This document shows positions 16,958 to 26,510 of a stretch of DNA of 64,000 nucleotides, in pieces (the stretch's first letter is position 1; every line of letters begins with the position of its first letter). A program made the position numbers and the translations under genes. Below the pieces are notes generated by a model that saw only the letters and a program-made list of their open reading frames with translations, made no database searches and was not told the DNA's origin. Source of the stretch: an uncultured Sutterella sp. (GTDB taxonomy: Bacteria > Pseudomonadota > Gammaproteobacteria > Burkholderiales > Burkholderiaceae_F); assembly GCA_900542805.1 (NCBI GenBank), contig UQOW01000006.1, forward strand, positions 16,250 through 80,249, given 5' to 3'.

Positions 16958-17236
16958 GTGAAACCCGTACCCGTACCGCTCACACTCGATGCCCCGCCGC
17001 GTTTTCTATTTTTCGATATCGACTATGTGCTTGTGGCCTCGGTGGGTCTGACACTCGGAATCGTTTTGCACGGTGTCGGATTCGGCATGGTTCTGTCCTG
17101 TCTTCTTTGCTGGGGCTGGAGCCGAGCGCGGTCGGGACGGGGAGTGAATCGCGCCTTGGCCTTGTGCTTTTGGCATCTGCCGTTCGATGTTTTCAAACGC
17201 GTGCCCGCAAGCGCCAGGCGCCATTTTTTAGGATAA
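16958..17236 (+). CDS. traL: TraL, pilus assembly protein
   Basis: About 92 residues with the TraL pattern: an N-terminal LDAPPRFLFFDIDY segment followed by a long hydrophobic region and a basic tail. The start is set at GTG 16958 because GGGAGG lies about nine bases before it; an upstream TTG in frame overlaps traA. TraL is an inner-membrane component of the F-type pilus assembly machine (VirB3-like). It is followed five bases later by traE. Confidence 0.85.
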   Translation: MKPVPVPLTLDAPPRFLFFDIDYVLVASVGLTLGIVLHGVGFGMVLSCLLCWGWSRARSGRGVNRALALCFWHLPFDVFKRVPASARRHFLG

Positions 17237-17241
17237 ATGTC

Positions 17242-17844
17242 ATGGATGTGTACACACGCCTTACCGAGCAAGCGGCCGTTCTTTTGGGATTAAAGCGCTT
17301 CATTCTCTTTGCCTTGGCTGCCAGTATTCTCACTAATGCCGTTTTAGCGTTTTGGATCCTCACACGAAGCGACCAAAGTCGCACCGTCATCTTAAGTCCC
17401 GGTGCAACGGAAACCTACGTGGCAACCGATTCGGCTGTAAGTCCCAATCTTTTGGAACGCTTTGCCGTTCAAAGCCTGAACCTTATCCTCAATCTCACGC
17501 CGGCAACGGCCACCTACCAAACGGATCTTTTCTTAAAGGAAGTTGCCCCGGATAGTTACGGCTCCTTAGCCTCGTCCTTGCGCCTTGCGGCCCAAGATCT
17601 TGAGCGTAATCAAGCCTCCACGGCCTTTTACCCCTTGGCCGCCTCGGTCGAGGCGGATGCCAATCGCGTTTGCGTGCAGGGAACCCGAAAGACCCTGATC
17701 GGCAAAGCCGTCACATCGTCCGAAACCGTCAACGCCTGCCTTGCGCTTGCCGTGCGAGGCGGGCGCCTATGGATTGTCAGTCTCACGCAAGGCCCCAAGC
17801 GTCCGAACGAGAAAAAGAACACAACAAACGAGGAGCCCCAATGA
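17242..17844 (+). CDS. traE: TraE, VirB5/VirB8-like pilus assembly protein
   Basis: 200 residues with one N-terminal membrane segment (about 20-42) and a periplasmic domain, as in TraE. Recognisable parts are RTVILSPGATETYVATDS and the conserved region around the FYPLAASVEAD segment. The upstream part of the open frame overlaps traL and is discarded; ATG 17242 has AGGA just upstream and begins at the family-typical position. The stop overlaps the traK start (ATGA). Confidence 0.88.
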   Translation: MDVYTRLTEQAAVLLGLKRFILFALAASILTNAVLAFWILTRSDQSRTVILSPGATETYVATDSAVSPNLLERFAVQSLNLILNLTPATATYQTDLFLKEVAPDSYGSLASSLRLAAQDLERNQASTAFYPLAASVEADANRVCVQGTRKTLIGKAVTSSETVNACLALAVRGGRLWIVSLTQGPKRPNEKKNTTNEEPQ

Positions 17845-18746
17845 AACGCATGGTCTTAGGCTGTTTTTTGCTCGGTGCAGCACTTACAAGTTTTGCCGAT
17901 GCCCTGGAAATTCCCGAGCCGATTGTGCCGGGAGCCGCTTCGCCCGAAGTTGCTCCCGTTCAAAGGAGCAAGGCGAGCCTTACCGACACGAGAACGATTT
18001 CTTCCGAACACGTCAATCTCGTGCGCGTGGAGGGCGAAGCCATTGTCGACGTGGTCTATGACTCCGAGGCGCTGGAGATCGAACCCGATAAGAGCCACGG
18101 GACGGTCTTTTTACGCGTCAAACCCACGTGGAAAGCCGCGGGCAAAGAGGAAACGGCCGTGTACTTGAATACCCCGGAAGAATCCTACGGCTTGATGCTA
18201 AGACCCGAGGATGTTCCTTCGCAGACTCTCGTGATTGCCTCGCGCGTGCCGCCCCAAACTCCCGACGCTTCCCCGCATGCACCCGAAGCCTCGCGCATGG
18301 GAAAACTTACAGCCGCCAGCTACGTCAGTCAACTTAAAGAATGCCTTTTGCGTGCCGTGCGCGAGGAGGCGTTTCCGACACACCCCGTCGCAACGACGTT
18401 TTCTCGTAAAGAGCGTACGTTCGAGGCGCTTGACTTTGCGCAACGTGAAAAAAGCTGCAACGGCTTTCTTTTAAGCCAAAGTCGCGCCTACGCCACACGC
18501 GACTACGCCGTCGATGTGGTTTCCGTGCGCAACCTCATGCTCGGGGTAAGAGCGATTCCGATCGGTCGCTTTGCTCGAGAAACCGACGGCATTTTGGCGC
18601 TTGCTCGCGAAGCGTCGCTTTTGAAACCCGGGGACCTCACTGATCTTATTTTCATCAGTCGCCGGGCCCTGCGCGAAAAGGACGGCCAAATCACCTTGGC
18701 TATTGATTCGATTTGTCGGAAAAAAGACCATATCGGAGCGCCATGA
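17841..18746 (+). CDS. traK: TraK, outer-membrane secretin-like component
   Basis: 301 residues with a signal peptide (residues 1-22, cleaved near SFADA). TraK is the VirB9-like periplasmic/outer-membrane core protein that joins TraB and TraV. Features in keeping with this are the N-terminal HVNLVRVEGEAIVDVVYDSEALE region and the beta-rich middle part with the VFLRVKP motif. Both ends overlap neighbours by four bases (ATGA), showing tight coupling. A longer upstream reading frame has no support. Confidence 0.86.
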   Translation: MKRMVLGCFLLGAALTSFADALEIPEPIVPGAASPEVAPVQRSKASLTDTRTISSEHVNLVRVEGEAIVDVVYDSEALEIEPDKSHGTVFLRVKPTWKAAGKEETAVYLNTPEESYGLMLRPEDVPSQTLVIASRVPPQTPDASPHAPEASRMGKLTAASYVSQLKECLLRAVREEAFPTHPVATTFSRKERTFEALDFAQREKSCNGFLLSQSRAYATRDYAVDVVSVRNLMLGVRAIPIGRFARETDGILALAREASLLKPGDLTDLIFISRRALREKDGQITLAIDSICRKKDHIGAP

Positions 18747-20293
18747 TGACAGAGCAATCTACAAATAACCCTGTTCCCGAGGCAGGAAATACCGATTCCT
18801 CGAAGGCATCGTATGCCGCCGAGTGTGAGGAACGTGCCGCGCGCGAGCGCCTTAAAGCGCTTTACCGCAAAGAGAAAGAAGAAAAAGAGCGAGCCCAAGC
18901 CGACTACGAGCGGCGACTTAACCGCGTTTACGAAGGCCCTGAAAAAGTCGGGCGCCTTGAGGGCCTAAAAAATGCCGTTACGAATCGCCTTACGCGTTGG
19001 CGCCTTTTTATGGGCGAGCGGGCTCGAAGGCGGGATCTTTCGCAAACCGAAGGCCAAGCCGGAGAAAAGCGGCGGCAGAAAAAGAATTTATTGCTTTTGA
19101 CGCTCCTACTTGTGACGGCCTCGTCCCTCATTGTATGGATCGGCACCCAAAGTCGTCCGACAAAAAAGCCGGAATTTAAAGTCGTTAAGAGCGACTTTCG
19201 CCTTGCGCCCGCTACCTTAGATAAGCAAAGTTTTCAGCGCCAGTACGAAGAAAAGTTCGAGCGCATGGACGAAGACGTGCGAGCCCTCAAAGCCACCATC
19301 GAGCAACTCAATACTCGACTAAAACGCGAAAAAGCTAAAAAAGATTCGACCTCGATGCGCCTCGTTCCCCCGATATCCGGCACGGGTGGCGAGACAGCCG
19401 AAGTTCTTTTAAATGCCGGCAAAGCCCGCGCAAAAGAAACGGCTCCCTTACGCCTTGCGCGCCTTAAAGTGAGCGATGCCAAACCGGAAGGAAAGAAAAA
19501 GGCAGCAAAACCCTTTGTCCGTCAGGCCGTTGCCCCGCGTTTGACGGAAGAACCTTTAGCTGTCAATCGCGCCTACGGGCAAGCTTCGTACTTACCTGCC
19601 GGAAGCTTTGCAACCGCCGTTGTCTTAAGCGGTGTGACAGCGCCGACGGGGGCGGCAGCGACGAGTAACCCCGTCCCGATGCTCCTTGAGATTACGGACT
19701 TAGCGAGGCTTCCCAATGATTTCGCGGCAAGCGTCAATCGCTGCTTTGTGACGGCCGATGCGACCGGGGACCTATCGAGTGAACGCGTCTGGATTCGTTT
19801 GGACCGCCTAAGTTGCATGAGAAACGACGGTCGCGCCGTCGACGTCAAAGTGCGCGGGTATGTCACGGGAGAGGATGGAAAAACGGGTGTTCGGGCACGC
19901 GTTGTGACGCGCTCGGGTCAAGCGATTGCCAATGCCTTGCTACTCGGGTCCCTTTCAGGCTTCGGAAAGGCTCTTGCGTCCTCGGCCTCTGAAACAACGA
20001 CCTACACGAGCGGAAGCGTCGGTACGGTTGTCAGTAACCCTGTCCGAGCCGGACTCGGCACGGCGATTTCCGATGCGACCGACCGCATTGTCGATTACTA
20101 CATACGCCTCGCGGACAAAATCTTCCCGGTCTTGGAACTTGATAGCGGACGCACGGTCGACGTGGTGTTAAGTCAGGGCGTGCGGCTCGGCGAAGAGGGG
20201 ACGACGTCCGACATCCACCTCGAGGGGCCCGTCAACAGTGCTCAAGTCTTCGGAAAAACCTTGCAGCAAAAGCGCCTTACGGGCGCGCCGTAA
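18743..20293 (+). CDS. traB: TraB, VirB10-like channel scaffold
   Basis: 516 residues: a cytoplasmic charged N-terminus with coiled-coil (about 25-90), one membrane helix (about 115-132), a periplasmic coiled coil (about 165-200) and the VirB10/TrbI-type beta-barrel domain. That last domain contains SYLPAGSFATAVVLSGVTAP and a PVPMLLEITD strand. TraB spans from inner to outer membrane and forms the core complex with TraK and TraV. The start overlaps the traK stop. Confidence 0.93.
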   Translation: MMTEQSTNNPVPEAGNTDSSKASYAAECEERAARERLKALYRKEKEEKERAQADYERRLNRVYEGPEKVGRLEGLKNAVTNRLTRWRLFMGERARRRDLSQTEGQAGEKRRQKKNLLLLTLLLVTASSLIVWIGTQSRPTKKPEFKVVKSDFRLAPATLDKQSFQRQYEEKFERMDEDVRALKATIEQLNTRLKREKAKKDSTSMRLVPPISGTGGETAEVLLNAGKARAKETAPLRLARLKVSDAKPEGKKKAAKPFVRQAVAPRLTEEPLAVNRAYGQASYLPAGSFATAVVLSGVTAPTGAAATSNPVPMLLEITDLARLPNDFAASVNRCFVTADATGDLSSERVWIRLDRLSCMRNDGRAVDVKVRGYVTGEDGKTGVRARVVTRSGQAIANALLLGSLSGFGKALASSASETTTYTSGSVGTVVSNPVRAGLGTAISDATDRIVDYYIRLADKIFPVLELDSGRTVDVVLSQGVRLGEEGTTSDIHLEGPVNSAQVFGKTLQQKRLTGAP

Positions 20294-20305
20294 CAGGAGA
20301 TCCCT

Positions 20306-20857
20306 ATGAACGTTCGATTCACTTTGTTAACTTTTCTTAGTTTTGCCGTATCCGGGTGCTCATCGATTACGGGACTTGTGGATGCAAGCGACAAATTCGG
20401 GTGCCCGATTGAAAACGGCGTGAGGTGCTCCTCGCTTTCTCAAACCCACGAGCGGCTGCACGAGGAGCGTCGCGGGAAAGAGAGCCTCAAAGTCGCACCG
20501 AGTGCGGCAACCCCGTCTGTTGCCCCAGCGGAAAAGAGCCCTTTGAGCGAAACGCCGGAAACGGCGGTAAAGCCCGTTTCACAAAGCGTAGCCGCAGATC
20601 AGGCGCGCTCAGGTAATCCTCCTAAAGAGGAAAAGACACAAGAAACGCCGAACCCGAAACCTGAGTCACCGGCTATGCGTCACACCTCGCGCGTTGCCGA
20701 GCGCGTCATGGAGCTTTGGGTTCTTCCCTGGGTCGATGAAGACGGGGACTTAAATAGTGAAATGCGCCTTTGGGTGCGCGTGTGCGATGCGCGTTGGGGC
20801 ATCGAACGCTTACGCGATGCGGCCATGCGGCACTACTCGGGAAGTGATGCGCTATGA
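20306..20857 (+). CDS. traV: TraV, core-complex lipoprotein
   Basis: 183 residues with a lipoprotein signal and lipobox VSGC at about residues 15-18. It is followed by the TraV-typical motif region KFGCPIENGVRCSSLSQTHE with its conserved cysteines. The middle is a low-complexity Pro/Glu/Ser linker. The C-terminal part (WVLPWVDEDGDLNSEMRLWV) matches TraV ends. TraV is the VirB7-like outer-membrane anchor of the channel. Its stop overlaps the traC start. Confidence 0.88.
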   Translation: MNVRFTLLTFLSFAVSGCSSITGLVDASDKFGCPIENGVRCSSLSQTHERLHEERRGKESLKVAPSAATPSVAPAEKSPLSETPETAVKPVSQSVAADQARSGNPPKEEKTQETPNPKPESPAMRHTSRVAERVMELWVLPWVDEDGDLNSEMRLWVRVCDARWGIERLRDAAMRHYSGSDAL

Positions 20858-23427
20858 AAGAAGAAAAGTCCCTCATGAGCACGATTTTCGGGAAGGTTTT
20901 TCCGATAGCTCAAAACGCACAGGGTCTTACGGACCCGCGCAGAAGCGGGCGCCCGGAGATTGACCGCTTTGCCGGCGTGTTAAGTGTGCTTGCCTACGAT
21001 TCCCTTAAGGGTGTGTTTCTTTTAAATGCTGGGGGCGAGACGCCGCCTTGTGCCCTCGGGCGCGTCTTGGAAATCAATCCCGTACTCTGGGCCGACGACT
21101 CGCTTGCTTCTGTTTTCGAGAGACTGCTTCGCATTGAGTATCCGGCATCCACCACTCTGGCGTTTTCGCTTTACGCGTCGCCTAGCATCGAAAAGACGCT
21201 TGATACGTACGTTGACGCCCGCAATCGGTGTTTAGGTAAGGTCTCAAGTAAAGCGCACGAACTTTTGGTGACGATGGCTCGTGAGCGTAAGGCGCTTTTT
21301 GAATCGATGGCGCGTGGGGAAAACGCACGCGGGTTTCCCGCGAGGCACTTTCGGGTGTGGATGAGTCTAGTCTCGACAATCGGATCCGATGCGTTAAATC
21401 CCGAAAGCGGTGCCTTTAGTGCATTTGTCACGGCCGCCGATGCCGCCGAGGCCTCTCTTGCCGCAACAAGTCTTTTGTCGCACGCGTGGAAGGGGGCCGA
21501 TTATGTCGCTTCTGTGCGTGAACTCATCAATCCCCAAAGAACTCGCGCAACGCTTAGGGAAAATGCCGCCTACGACGCCGATAGGCCCTTACGCGATGTG
21601 GTAGTTTCGCACGAAACGGCCCTTGATATCGAGCGCGATGACATGGTCTTTACCGATACGGGAGATAGGGGGCTTGAGCCAGTCTTCGCGCAGGCCTTAG
21701 GTGTCGCTTCGTACCCATCCATGACAACGATTAACGCCATGCATGCCCTCTTAGGGGGCGATAAGCGCACCCTCTCCCCGATCGAAGACCCGTATATCGT
21801 CACCTGCACCGTCGAACCGACGTCGCGCACGGATGACCGGACGACAACGGCCGTGAAACTTGCGCGCGTTAAGCAACTGACGCAAACCGAAATCGGGATG
21901 TTTTTAACGGACTTAAAGGAGCGCGCACGGGACCTGGAGATTGCATCGAACGCCTGCCGGGACGGCGCAGGTTTGGCGCGTATCACGCACGAAGTCGTGG
22001 TGTTTTCACATGAGGCAAGTGCCGCACGAGCCCGGGAAGCGGCTAAAGCCCTTTTAGCCGAAGCCGGTCTTGAAGCGGAAGTGGATTCCGGTCTACAGAT
22101 GATGGGGCTCCTTCTGTCTCTTCCGATGGAGGCCTCCACCGCCCTCATGCAAGACGCGAAGGCCGCTCGCCACACGTCAACCAAAACGCGGGAAGCGGCT
22201 TCCCAGATGCTCCCGCTTTTAGCCGAAGCGCGCGGGGGGACGGTTAGGCCCGGGGAGTCGGTCCCGGTTCCGATGACGCTTCTTACGACTCGCGCAGGGG
22301 AACTTGTGACACTCGATTTATTTGCCAACCGCAACGGCAACAACAACGCCGTTGTCGCCGCGAACTCGGGCGCCGGGAAATCGGTTTTTATCGAAGACGT
22401 GGTCCTTGCGATGCTCGCGACGGGCGGTCGCGTCTGGGTCTTTGATATCGGCAAAAGCTACCGGCATTGCGTGGATTTGGTTGCCGGCCAGTGGATTGAT
22501 TTTGAAAGCGACACGGGTCTTTGCATTAACCCTTTGGACGGCTTTACCGATGAGGATCCCCCGATTGACGAAATTGCCGACATCGTCGTGGCACTGGCAA
22601 ACGGAAACGTCCCCTTGGAGATGACAGCCCTTGAAAAACTCAAAGGGATTCTGGAGGCGCTTTTGCGACGCGCGAAAGACGAGGCGCGCCTAATCACAAT
22701 CACCGACCTTGTGGCCGATTTGATGGTTTCCGACGATTCAATTCTTCGGGACTTAAGTATCCGGCTTCGCCCTTATGCTGCGGGCGGTCGCTATGCCCGG
22801 TGGTTCGAAGGGAAAAACACCGTCAATTTTTTAAGTCCCTTGGTCGTTCTTGAGATGCAGGCCTTAGCCTCAAAGCCCGTCCTACAAAACGCGGTGCTTC
22901 TCATTTTAATTTTGACGATTGTCTCACAAATACGAAAGTTGCCGCGCTCGGAGAAAAAACTCATTGTCATTGACGAGGCCTGGCGACTTTTGACGGGAAA
23001 CGCCGGGGCCTTTATCGAATGGGCGTGTCGGACGCTTCGTAAATACGGGGCGGGCATTGTCTGTATTTCGCAATCGTTGGAGGACTTTGAAGCGGGGTCG
23101 GCCGCGCGTGCCGTGCGTGCCAATGCCGATAACGTCTTTTTGTTGCGGCAAAAGAAAAGTTCCATCGACCTATTTACCGACGACCCCTACACGCGCGAAG
23201 TCATTGCGTCGCTTACAACCGAAGCGGGCGTCATGAGCGAAATGTATATGAAGCTCGGAGACAGGCCGGGAGTTGTCGTGCGGCTTTTCTTAGATCCTTT
23301 CTCCATGACCGCATACTCGACGCGCTCGGATGTGTTCGAGGCTGTCGAAAAGGAAAAGGCAAGCGGCAAGTCCGTCGTTGAAGCGATTCGGACGGTTCTT
23401 GCCAAACGCCAGGGAGAGGGGCTATGA
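20854..23427 (+). CDS. traC: TraC, VirB4-type ATPase of pilus assembly
   Basis: 857 residues, the size of F-type TraC. The C-terminal ATPase domain has Walker A AANSGAGKSVF (about residue 505) and Walker B LIVIDEAWRLLTG, followed by CISQSLEDF. The N-terminal half is the TraC-specific part. TraC powers pilus assembly at the inner membrane. The ATG overlaps the traV stop; a second ATG 21 bases in is possible. Confidence 0.95.
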   Translation: MKEEKSLMSTIFGKVFPIAQNAQGLTDPRRSGRPEIDRFAGVLSVLAYDSLKGVFLLNAGGETPPCALGRVLEINPVLWADDSLASVFERLLRIEYPASTTLAFSLYASPSIEKTLDTYVDARNRCLGKVSSKAHELLVTMARERKALFESMARGENARGFPARHFRVWMSLVSTIGSDALNPESGAFSAFVTAADAAEASLAATSLLSHAWKGADYVASVRELINPQRTRATLRENAAYDADRPLRDVVVSHETALDIERDDMVFTDTGDRGLEPVFAQALGVASYPSMTTINAMHALLGGDKRTLSPIEDPYIVTCTVEPTSRTDDRTTTAVKLARVKQLTQTEIGMFLTDLKERARDLEIASNACRDGAGLARITHEVVVFSHEASAARAREAAKALLAEAGLEAEVDSGLQMMGLLLSLPMEASTALMQDAKAARHTSTKTREAASQMLPLLAEARGGTVRPGESVPVPMTLLTTRAGELVTLDLFANRNGNNNAVVAANSGAGKSVFIEDVVLAMLATGGRVWVFDIGKSYRHCVDLVAGQWIDFESDTGLCINPLDGFTDEDPPIDEIADIVVALANGNVPLEMTALEKLKGILEALLRRAKDEARLITITDLVADLMVSDDSILRDLSIRLRPYAAGGRYARWFEGKNTVNFLSPLVVLEMQALASKPVLQNAVLLILILTIVSQIRKLPRSEKKLIVIDEAWRLLTGNAGAFIEWACRTLRKYGAGIVCISQSLEDFEAGSAARAVRANADNVFLLRQKKSSIDLFTDDPYTREVIASLTTEAGVMSEMYMKLGDRPGVVVRLFLDPFSMTAYSTRSDVFEAVEKEKASGKSVVEAIRTVLAKRQGEGL

Positions 23428-24086
23428 AAGCGGCACTGGCCTTCCTTCTTTTATCGCTCGTTGCCGCAGGCCCTGCCGCATCGCAATGCATGGGAAATGC
23501 AAGCGCAACTCAACGAGGCGTTCTTAAGGCTCAAAAGCCGGTGCTGCTTTTAGCTCAATCAGTCGGCCCGGCGGTTGTCGCCACGGAAATGGATTTATCC
23601 GACCTTTTGATGCAGCGCGTGCGCGAAGCGGCACGCTTGGGACTCTTTACCCGGGAAATCAACAAAACACGCACGAGAATCAAAGAGATTGCCCGGGAGC
23701 CGGTATCCCTGTCGCTTCCGCCCGCAATCAAAGAGAAAACGCACCGTGTGCCCATGATGAGTGAGGAAAATCTTAAAGAACTTTCCCCCGAACTACGTGA
23801 GCACCTATTGCGTGAGTCCCGTCGCTACGTCTTTTTCGATGCCTCTCGGGAAGAAGAGGCAGCGTGGGCCGCGACCTTAGCGAGCGAAAACCCAAGCGCT
23901 CCCGTGCGCCTTATTGCCACACGGGGCGATCGCATCGCTTTTGAAAAGCGCTACGGACTTGCCCTTTTTGCCGACCAAGGGGGCGTGTATGTGCGCCGCT
24001 TTGCCATTGACGCTCTGCCGAGTGTCGTCACGCTCACGGCGCGCGAAGCTCTGGTGACAACGTATCCGATCGGAGGCGCTCTATGA
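23424..24086 (+). CDS. traW: TraW, periplasmic pilus assembly protein
   Basis: 220 residues with a signal peptide (cut near AAGPAASQC). The C-terminal half has the TraW pattern: RRYVFFDASREEEAAW, then a strand VRLIATRGD, then ALFADQGGVYVRRFAIDALPSVV. TraW works with TrbC, TraU, TraF, TraH and TraN in periplasmic pilus assembly. Overlaps of four bases join it to traC and to the next gene. Confidence 0.85.
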   Translation: MKAALAFLLLSLVAAGPAASQCMGNASATQRGVLKAQKPVLLLAQSVGPAVVATEMDLSDLLMQRVREAARLGLFTREINKTRTRIKEIAREPVSLSLPPAIKEKTHRVPMMSEENLKELSPELREHLLRESRRYVFFDASREEEAAWAATLASENPSAPVRLIATRGDRIAFEKRYGLALFADQGGVYVRRFAIDALPSVVTLTAREALVTTYPIGGAL

Positions 24087-24976
24087 CGCGATTTGTCAAC
24101 GCTTCGGCTCGCCAAACGGGCGAAGCCAAACTTAAAGCCCTCAAAGGCATCGATCCCTTTCTCTTTGAATCTTTTGCCCGCGAAGCCCTCATTTACCCTG
24201 ATGCTCTTCCGAGCCGGCAGCATGCGACCCTATTGGGGCGCCTGGTGCTCCTTGCAGCCCTGCGGTGGATCAAAGAAAAGAACCTATCCCTAACCGATGA
24301 CGCCGCACTTTTAACGGCCTTAGTGCCGCTTTCGGAAAACCTTCGTGAAACACACGCGACCTTACGCGCGTTTTCTCGAGCAACCGATGCGCTTTTATCT
24401 CGCGTCAGCCGTCGCGAAGCTGCTCGTGCAACGCGCTTTGAAATCGGCTCGGACGGCCACGCCGTAACGCGTGAGGCCTGTGCAAGGCTTAACCTCGCGC
24501 GGCACTATGAGAGAGCTTCCGGAGAATTTGCAGATCTTATCGAGCGCATCGTCCAAGCCCTGGCATCTTGGGGACCTGCCTATGGGCTCTGGGAAGCACG
24601 CACGCCGCTTCTTTTTTGCAATGCGAATTTATCCTCGCATCGACGGGTAGCCCGGGAGATGGCGCGCCTGGAAGCAGGAGGTGTCGCACTTGTGACGCCC
24701 CCGCTTTTAGAAAAGGCGCAAAAAGACATGGCCGGTGATGCGGCGCTCAAGAACTTACCGGTTTTAATTGATCGCGAGGGCCTCTTACATGAACTCCTAG
24801 CACCGGGCAATCCCCCGATTTTTCTTTTAGAGCGGCGCCTTGCCGGCTGGACTCTCACATACCCCTTAGGAGGCGCCGACCCCCGTGAGGCCCGCAATCG
24901 GAAACTTCCTGCTTGGGCCAGGGCTCTTGCGTTTGCCGATGTCGGGGAGAGCGGGACCGAGGAGCCGACCCGATGA
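24083..24976 (+). CDS. Unrecognised protein between traW and traU
   Basis: 297 residues, no family recognised. There is no signal peptide and no clear membrane helix, so it is probably cytoplasmic. The protein is rich in Ala, Arg and Leu with long helical stretches, and ends with a beta-rich part around LPVLIDREG and PIFLLERRLAGWTLTYPLGG. It is translationally coupled on both sides (ATGA with traW and with traU), so it is a genuine part of the transfer operon. In F plasmids no counterpart sits here. It may be an accessory assembly or regulatory protein. Confidence 0.7.
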   Translation: MTRFVNASARQTGEAKLKALKGIDPFLFESFAREALIYPDALPSRQHATLLGRLVLLAALRWIKEKNLSLTDDAALLTALVPLSENLRETHATLRAFSRATDALLSRVSRREAARATRFEIGSDGHAVTREACARLNLARHYERASGEFADLIERIVQALASWGPAYGLWEARTPLLFCNANLSSHRRVAREMARLEAGGVALVTPPLLEKAQKDMAGDAALKNLPVLIDREGLLHELLAPGNPPIFLLERRLAGWTLTYPLGGADPREARNRKLPAWARALAFADVGESGTEEPTR

Positions 24977-25965
24977 AAGAGCGACTTTTGCTTTTCTTCG
25001 TTCTTTGGGTCGCGGGAAGTGAGGCCCTTGCCGCCTGTTACGGCCGCGTGCTAAATCCCGTGACGGACATTCCCTGGGACGGCGTCTTTCCGATTACGGT
25101 CGCAGGCGCGAGGCTTTCCAAGGCCGGAATCAATTCCCCGACAACCGATGCCGCCCCCGTCTGTGCCTGTCAAAAGGGGCCGATTTTGAAGGCGGGGGTG
25201 AATCTGTCGTTTTTCGAGCCCATTCGTACGGCCGAGGTTGTGCGCGAGCCCTTTTGTTTCCCAAGTCTCGGGGGTATCTCGATCGATTCGGGCCTTCGGG
25301 CACCGGCCCACGGCCGCAGTGCTTCAAGGGGGCGCGAGACCGAAGCCCGACACACGGCCTTTTACCAAGCGCACTGGTATGTAAGTCCCTGGCTTTTCGT
25401 GCTCGAGACGATTTTAGATACCGAGTGCCTTGAGCAAAGTCCGTGGGATATGGCCTACATGACCGAAGTCGATCCGATGTGGGATGACGCGTGGGCTAGT
25501 TTCGTTTTGGCTCCCGAATCGGCGCTTTTTGCCAATCCCGCAGCTGTTGCGGCCTGTGCGGCCGATTGCGTGGCCTCAACGAGCGGGAGCCCGAGGCCGG
25601 AACTATTTTGGTGCGCAGGCTGTCAGGGAAGCCTTTATCCGCTTTCAGGCTGGATGGCCGCAATGACGAACCCCGTCTCATCTTGGCATTTACTCGCCGA
25701 GCGCCTCGCGGTGAAACTTGCGCGGGAAGGAGTTTTGTGGGCGGCCTACGGAAAACGCGGGCAGTGCGGCCCGTACTTTGAGCCCATCCCCCGCAAAGAT
25801 GTTTGGCGCACGAGTTTGGTTTATCCGGTAAGCGACAGGCGCGTTCGCGCCCTCGGAGCGAGTGTCCTCTCCGGGGGCCCTGGACAAACCTTTCCCGTTA
25901 AGGGTGAAGACGGTGCGATTTTGCTCTGGCGCCTTCGGGATTGTTGTGCGGGATATGCCCCGTAA
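24973..25965 (+). CDS. traU: TraU, pilus assembly protein
   Basis: 330 residues with a signal peptide (cut near SEALAAC). TraU landmarks are CYGRVLNPVTDIPWDGVFPITVAG, CACQKGPI, REPFCFPSLGG and a Cys-rich middle around CAADCVASTSG and WCAGCQGSLYP. The many cysteines imply disulfide formation in the periplasm. ATG 24973 overlaps the previous stop; the upstream extension of the frame is discarded. Confidence 0.94.
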   Translation: MKERLLLFFVLWVAGSEALAACYGRVLNPVTDIPWDGVFPITVAGARLSKAGINSPTTDAAPVCACQKGPILKAGVNLSFFEPIRTAEVVREPFCFPSLGGISIDSGLRAPAHGRSASRGRETEARHTAFYQAHWYVSPWLFVLETILDTECLEQSPWDMAYMTEVDPMWDDAWASFVLAPESALFANPAAVAACAADCVASTSGSPRPELFWCAGCQGSLYPLSGWMAAMTNPVSSWHLLAERLAVKLAREGVLWAAYGKRGQCGPYFEPIPRKDVWRTSLVYPVSDRRVRALGASVLSGGPGQTFPVKGEDGAILLWRLRDCCAGYAP

Positions 25966-25976
25966 AGGAGAATAAC

Positions 25977-26510
25977 ATGCAATCGAAGTGGGACCTACTG
26001 GCGCTCATTGCCACAGGCTGCGTTTTAGTGACGTCGGCATTGGTCAAGACCGATGAGGCCCATGCCGAACCCCTGCGCGTGACAGTGGCAGTTAGTTGCG
26101 CCCTTCCTGACGAAACCCTTCTTTCGCTTGCAAGGCAAAGTGATGCCGCGTTGGCCCGTCTTGTCGTCAAGGGTCTTCCGTTAACCGATGAAGAAAAGGC
26201 GGTTCTTTCCTCGCGCGGGTATTTTGCAGTCTCTCAAAAGATTCAAGAGCAAAACAGATTTCTCGTGCGGACCGGCTTTGCACGCTTAGCTGACTATGCA
26301 CAAAAGGGGATTCATTTAACGATTGACCCCGTCTTTTTTAGGGAACGGGCGATTGCTTTCGTGCCGACTGTGGTTTTTGCCTTAGAGGGGAAAGAAGTGC
26401 GCTTGACTGGCTTTACGAATCTAAAACACGCGGCGCGGTACGGGGCGAAGAAAACAGATGATGCGGCGATGCGGCAAGCTCTTAAGACGTTTGCAGGAGA
26501 TGCGCCGTGA
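25977..26510 (+). CDS. trbC: TrbC-family F-type pilus assembly protein
   Basis: 177 residues. It has a signal peptide (about 1-27, AHAEP), then the VTVAVSCALPDETLLSLARQSDAA stretch and VVKGLP, the TrbC equivalent of the thioredoxin-like RGL motif. A C-terminal strand AIAFVPTVVFALEGKEVRLTG follows. TrbC interacts with TraW in F systems, and the gene follows traU as in F. AAAGGAG lies six bases before the ATG. The stop overlaps the next GTG. Confidence 0.84.
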   Translation: MQSKWDLLALIATGCVLVTSALVKTDEAHAEPLRVTVAVSCALPDETLLSLARQSDAALARLVVKGLPLTDEEKAVLSSRGYFAVSQKIQEQNRFLVRTGFARLADYAQKGIHLTIDPVFFRERAIAFVPTVVFALEGKEVRLTGFTNLKHAARYGAKKTDDAAMRQALKTFAGDAP

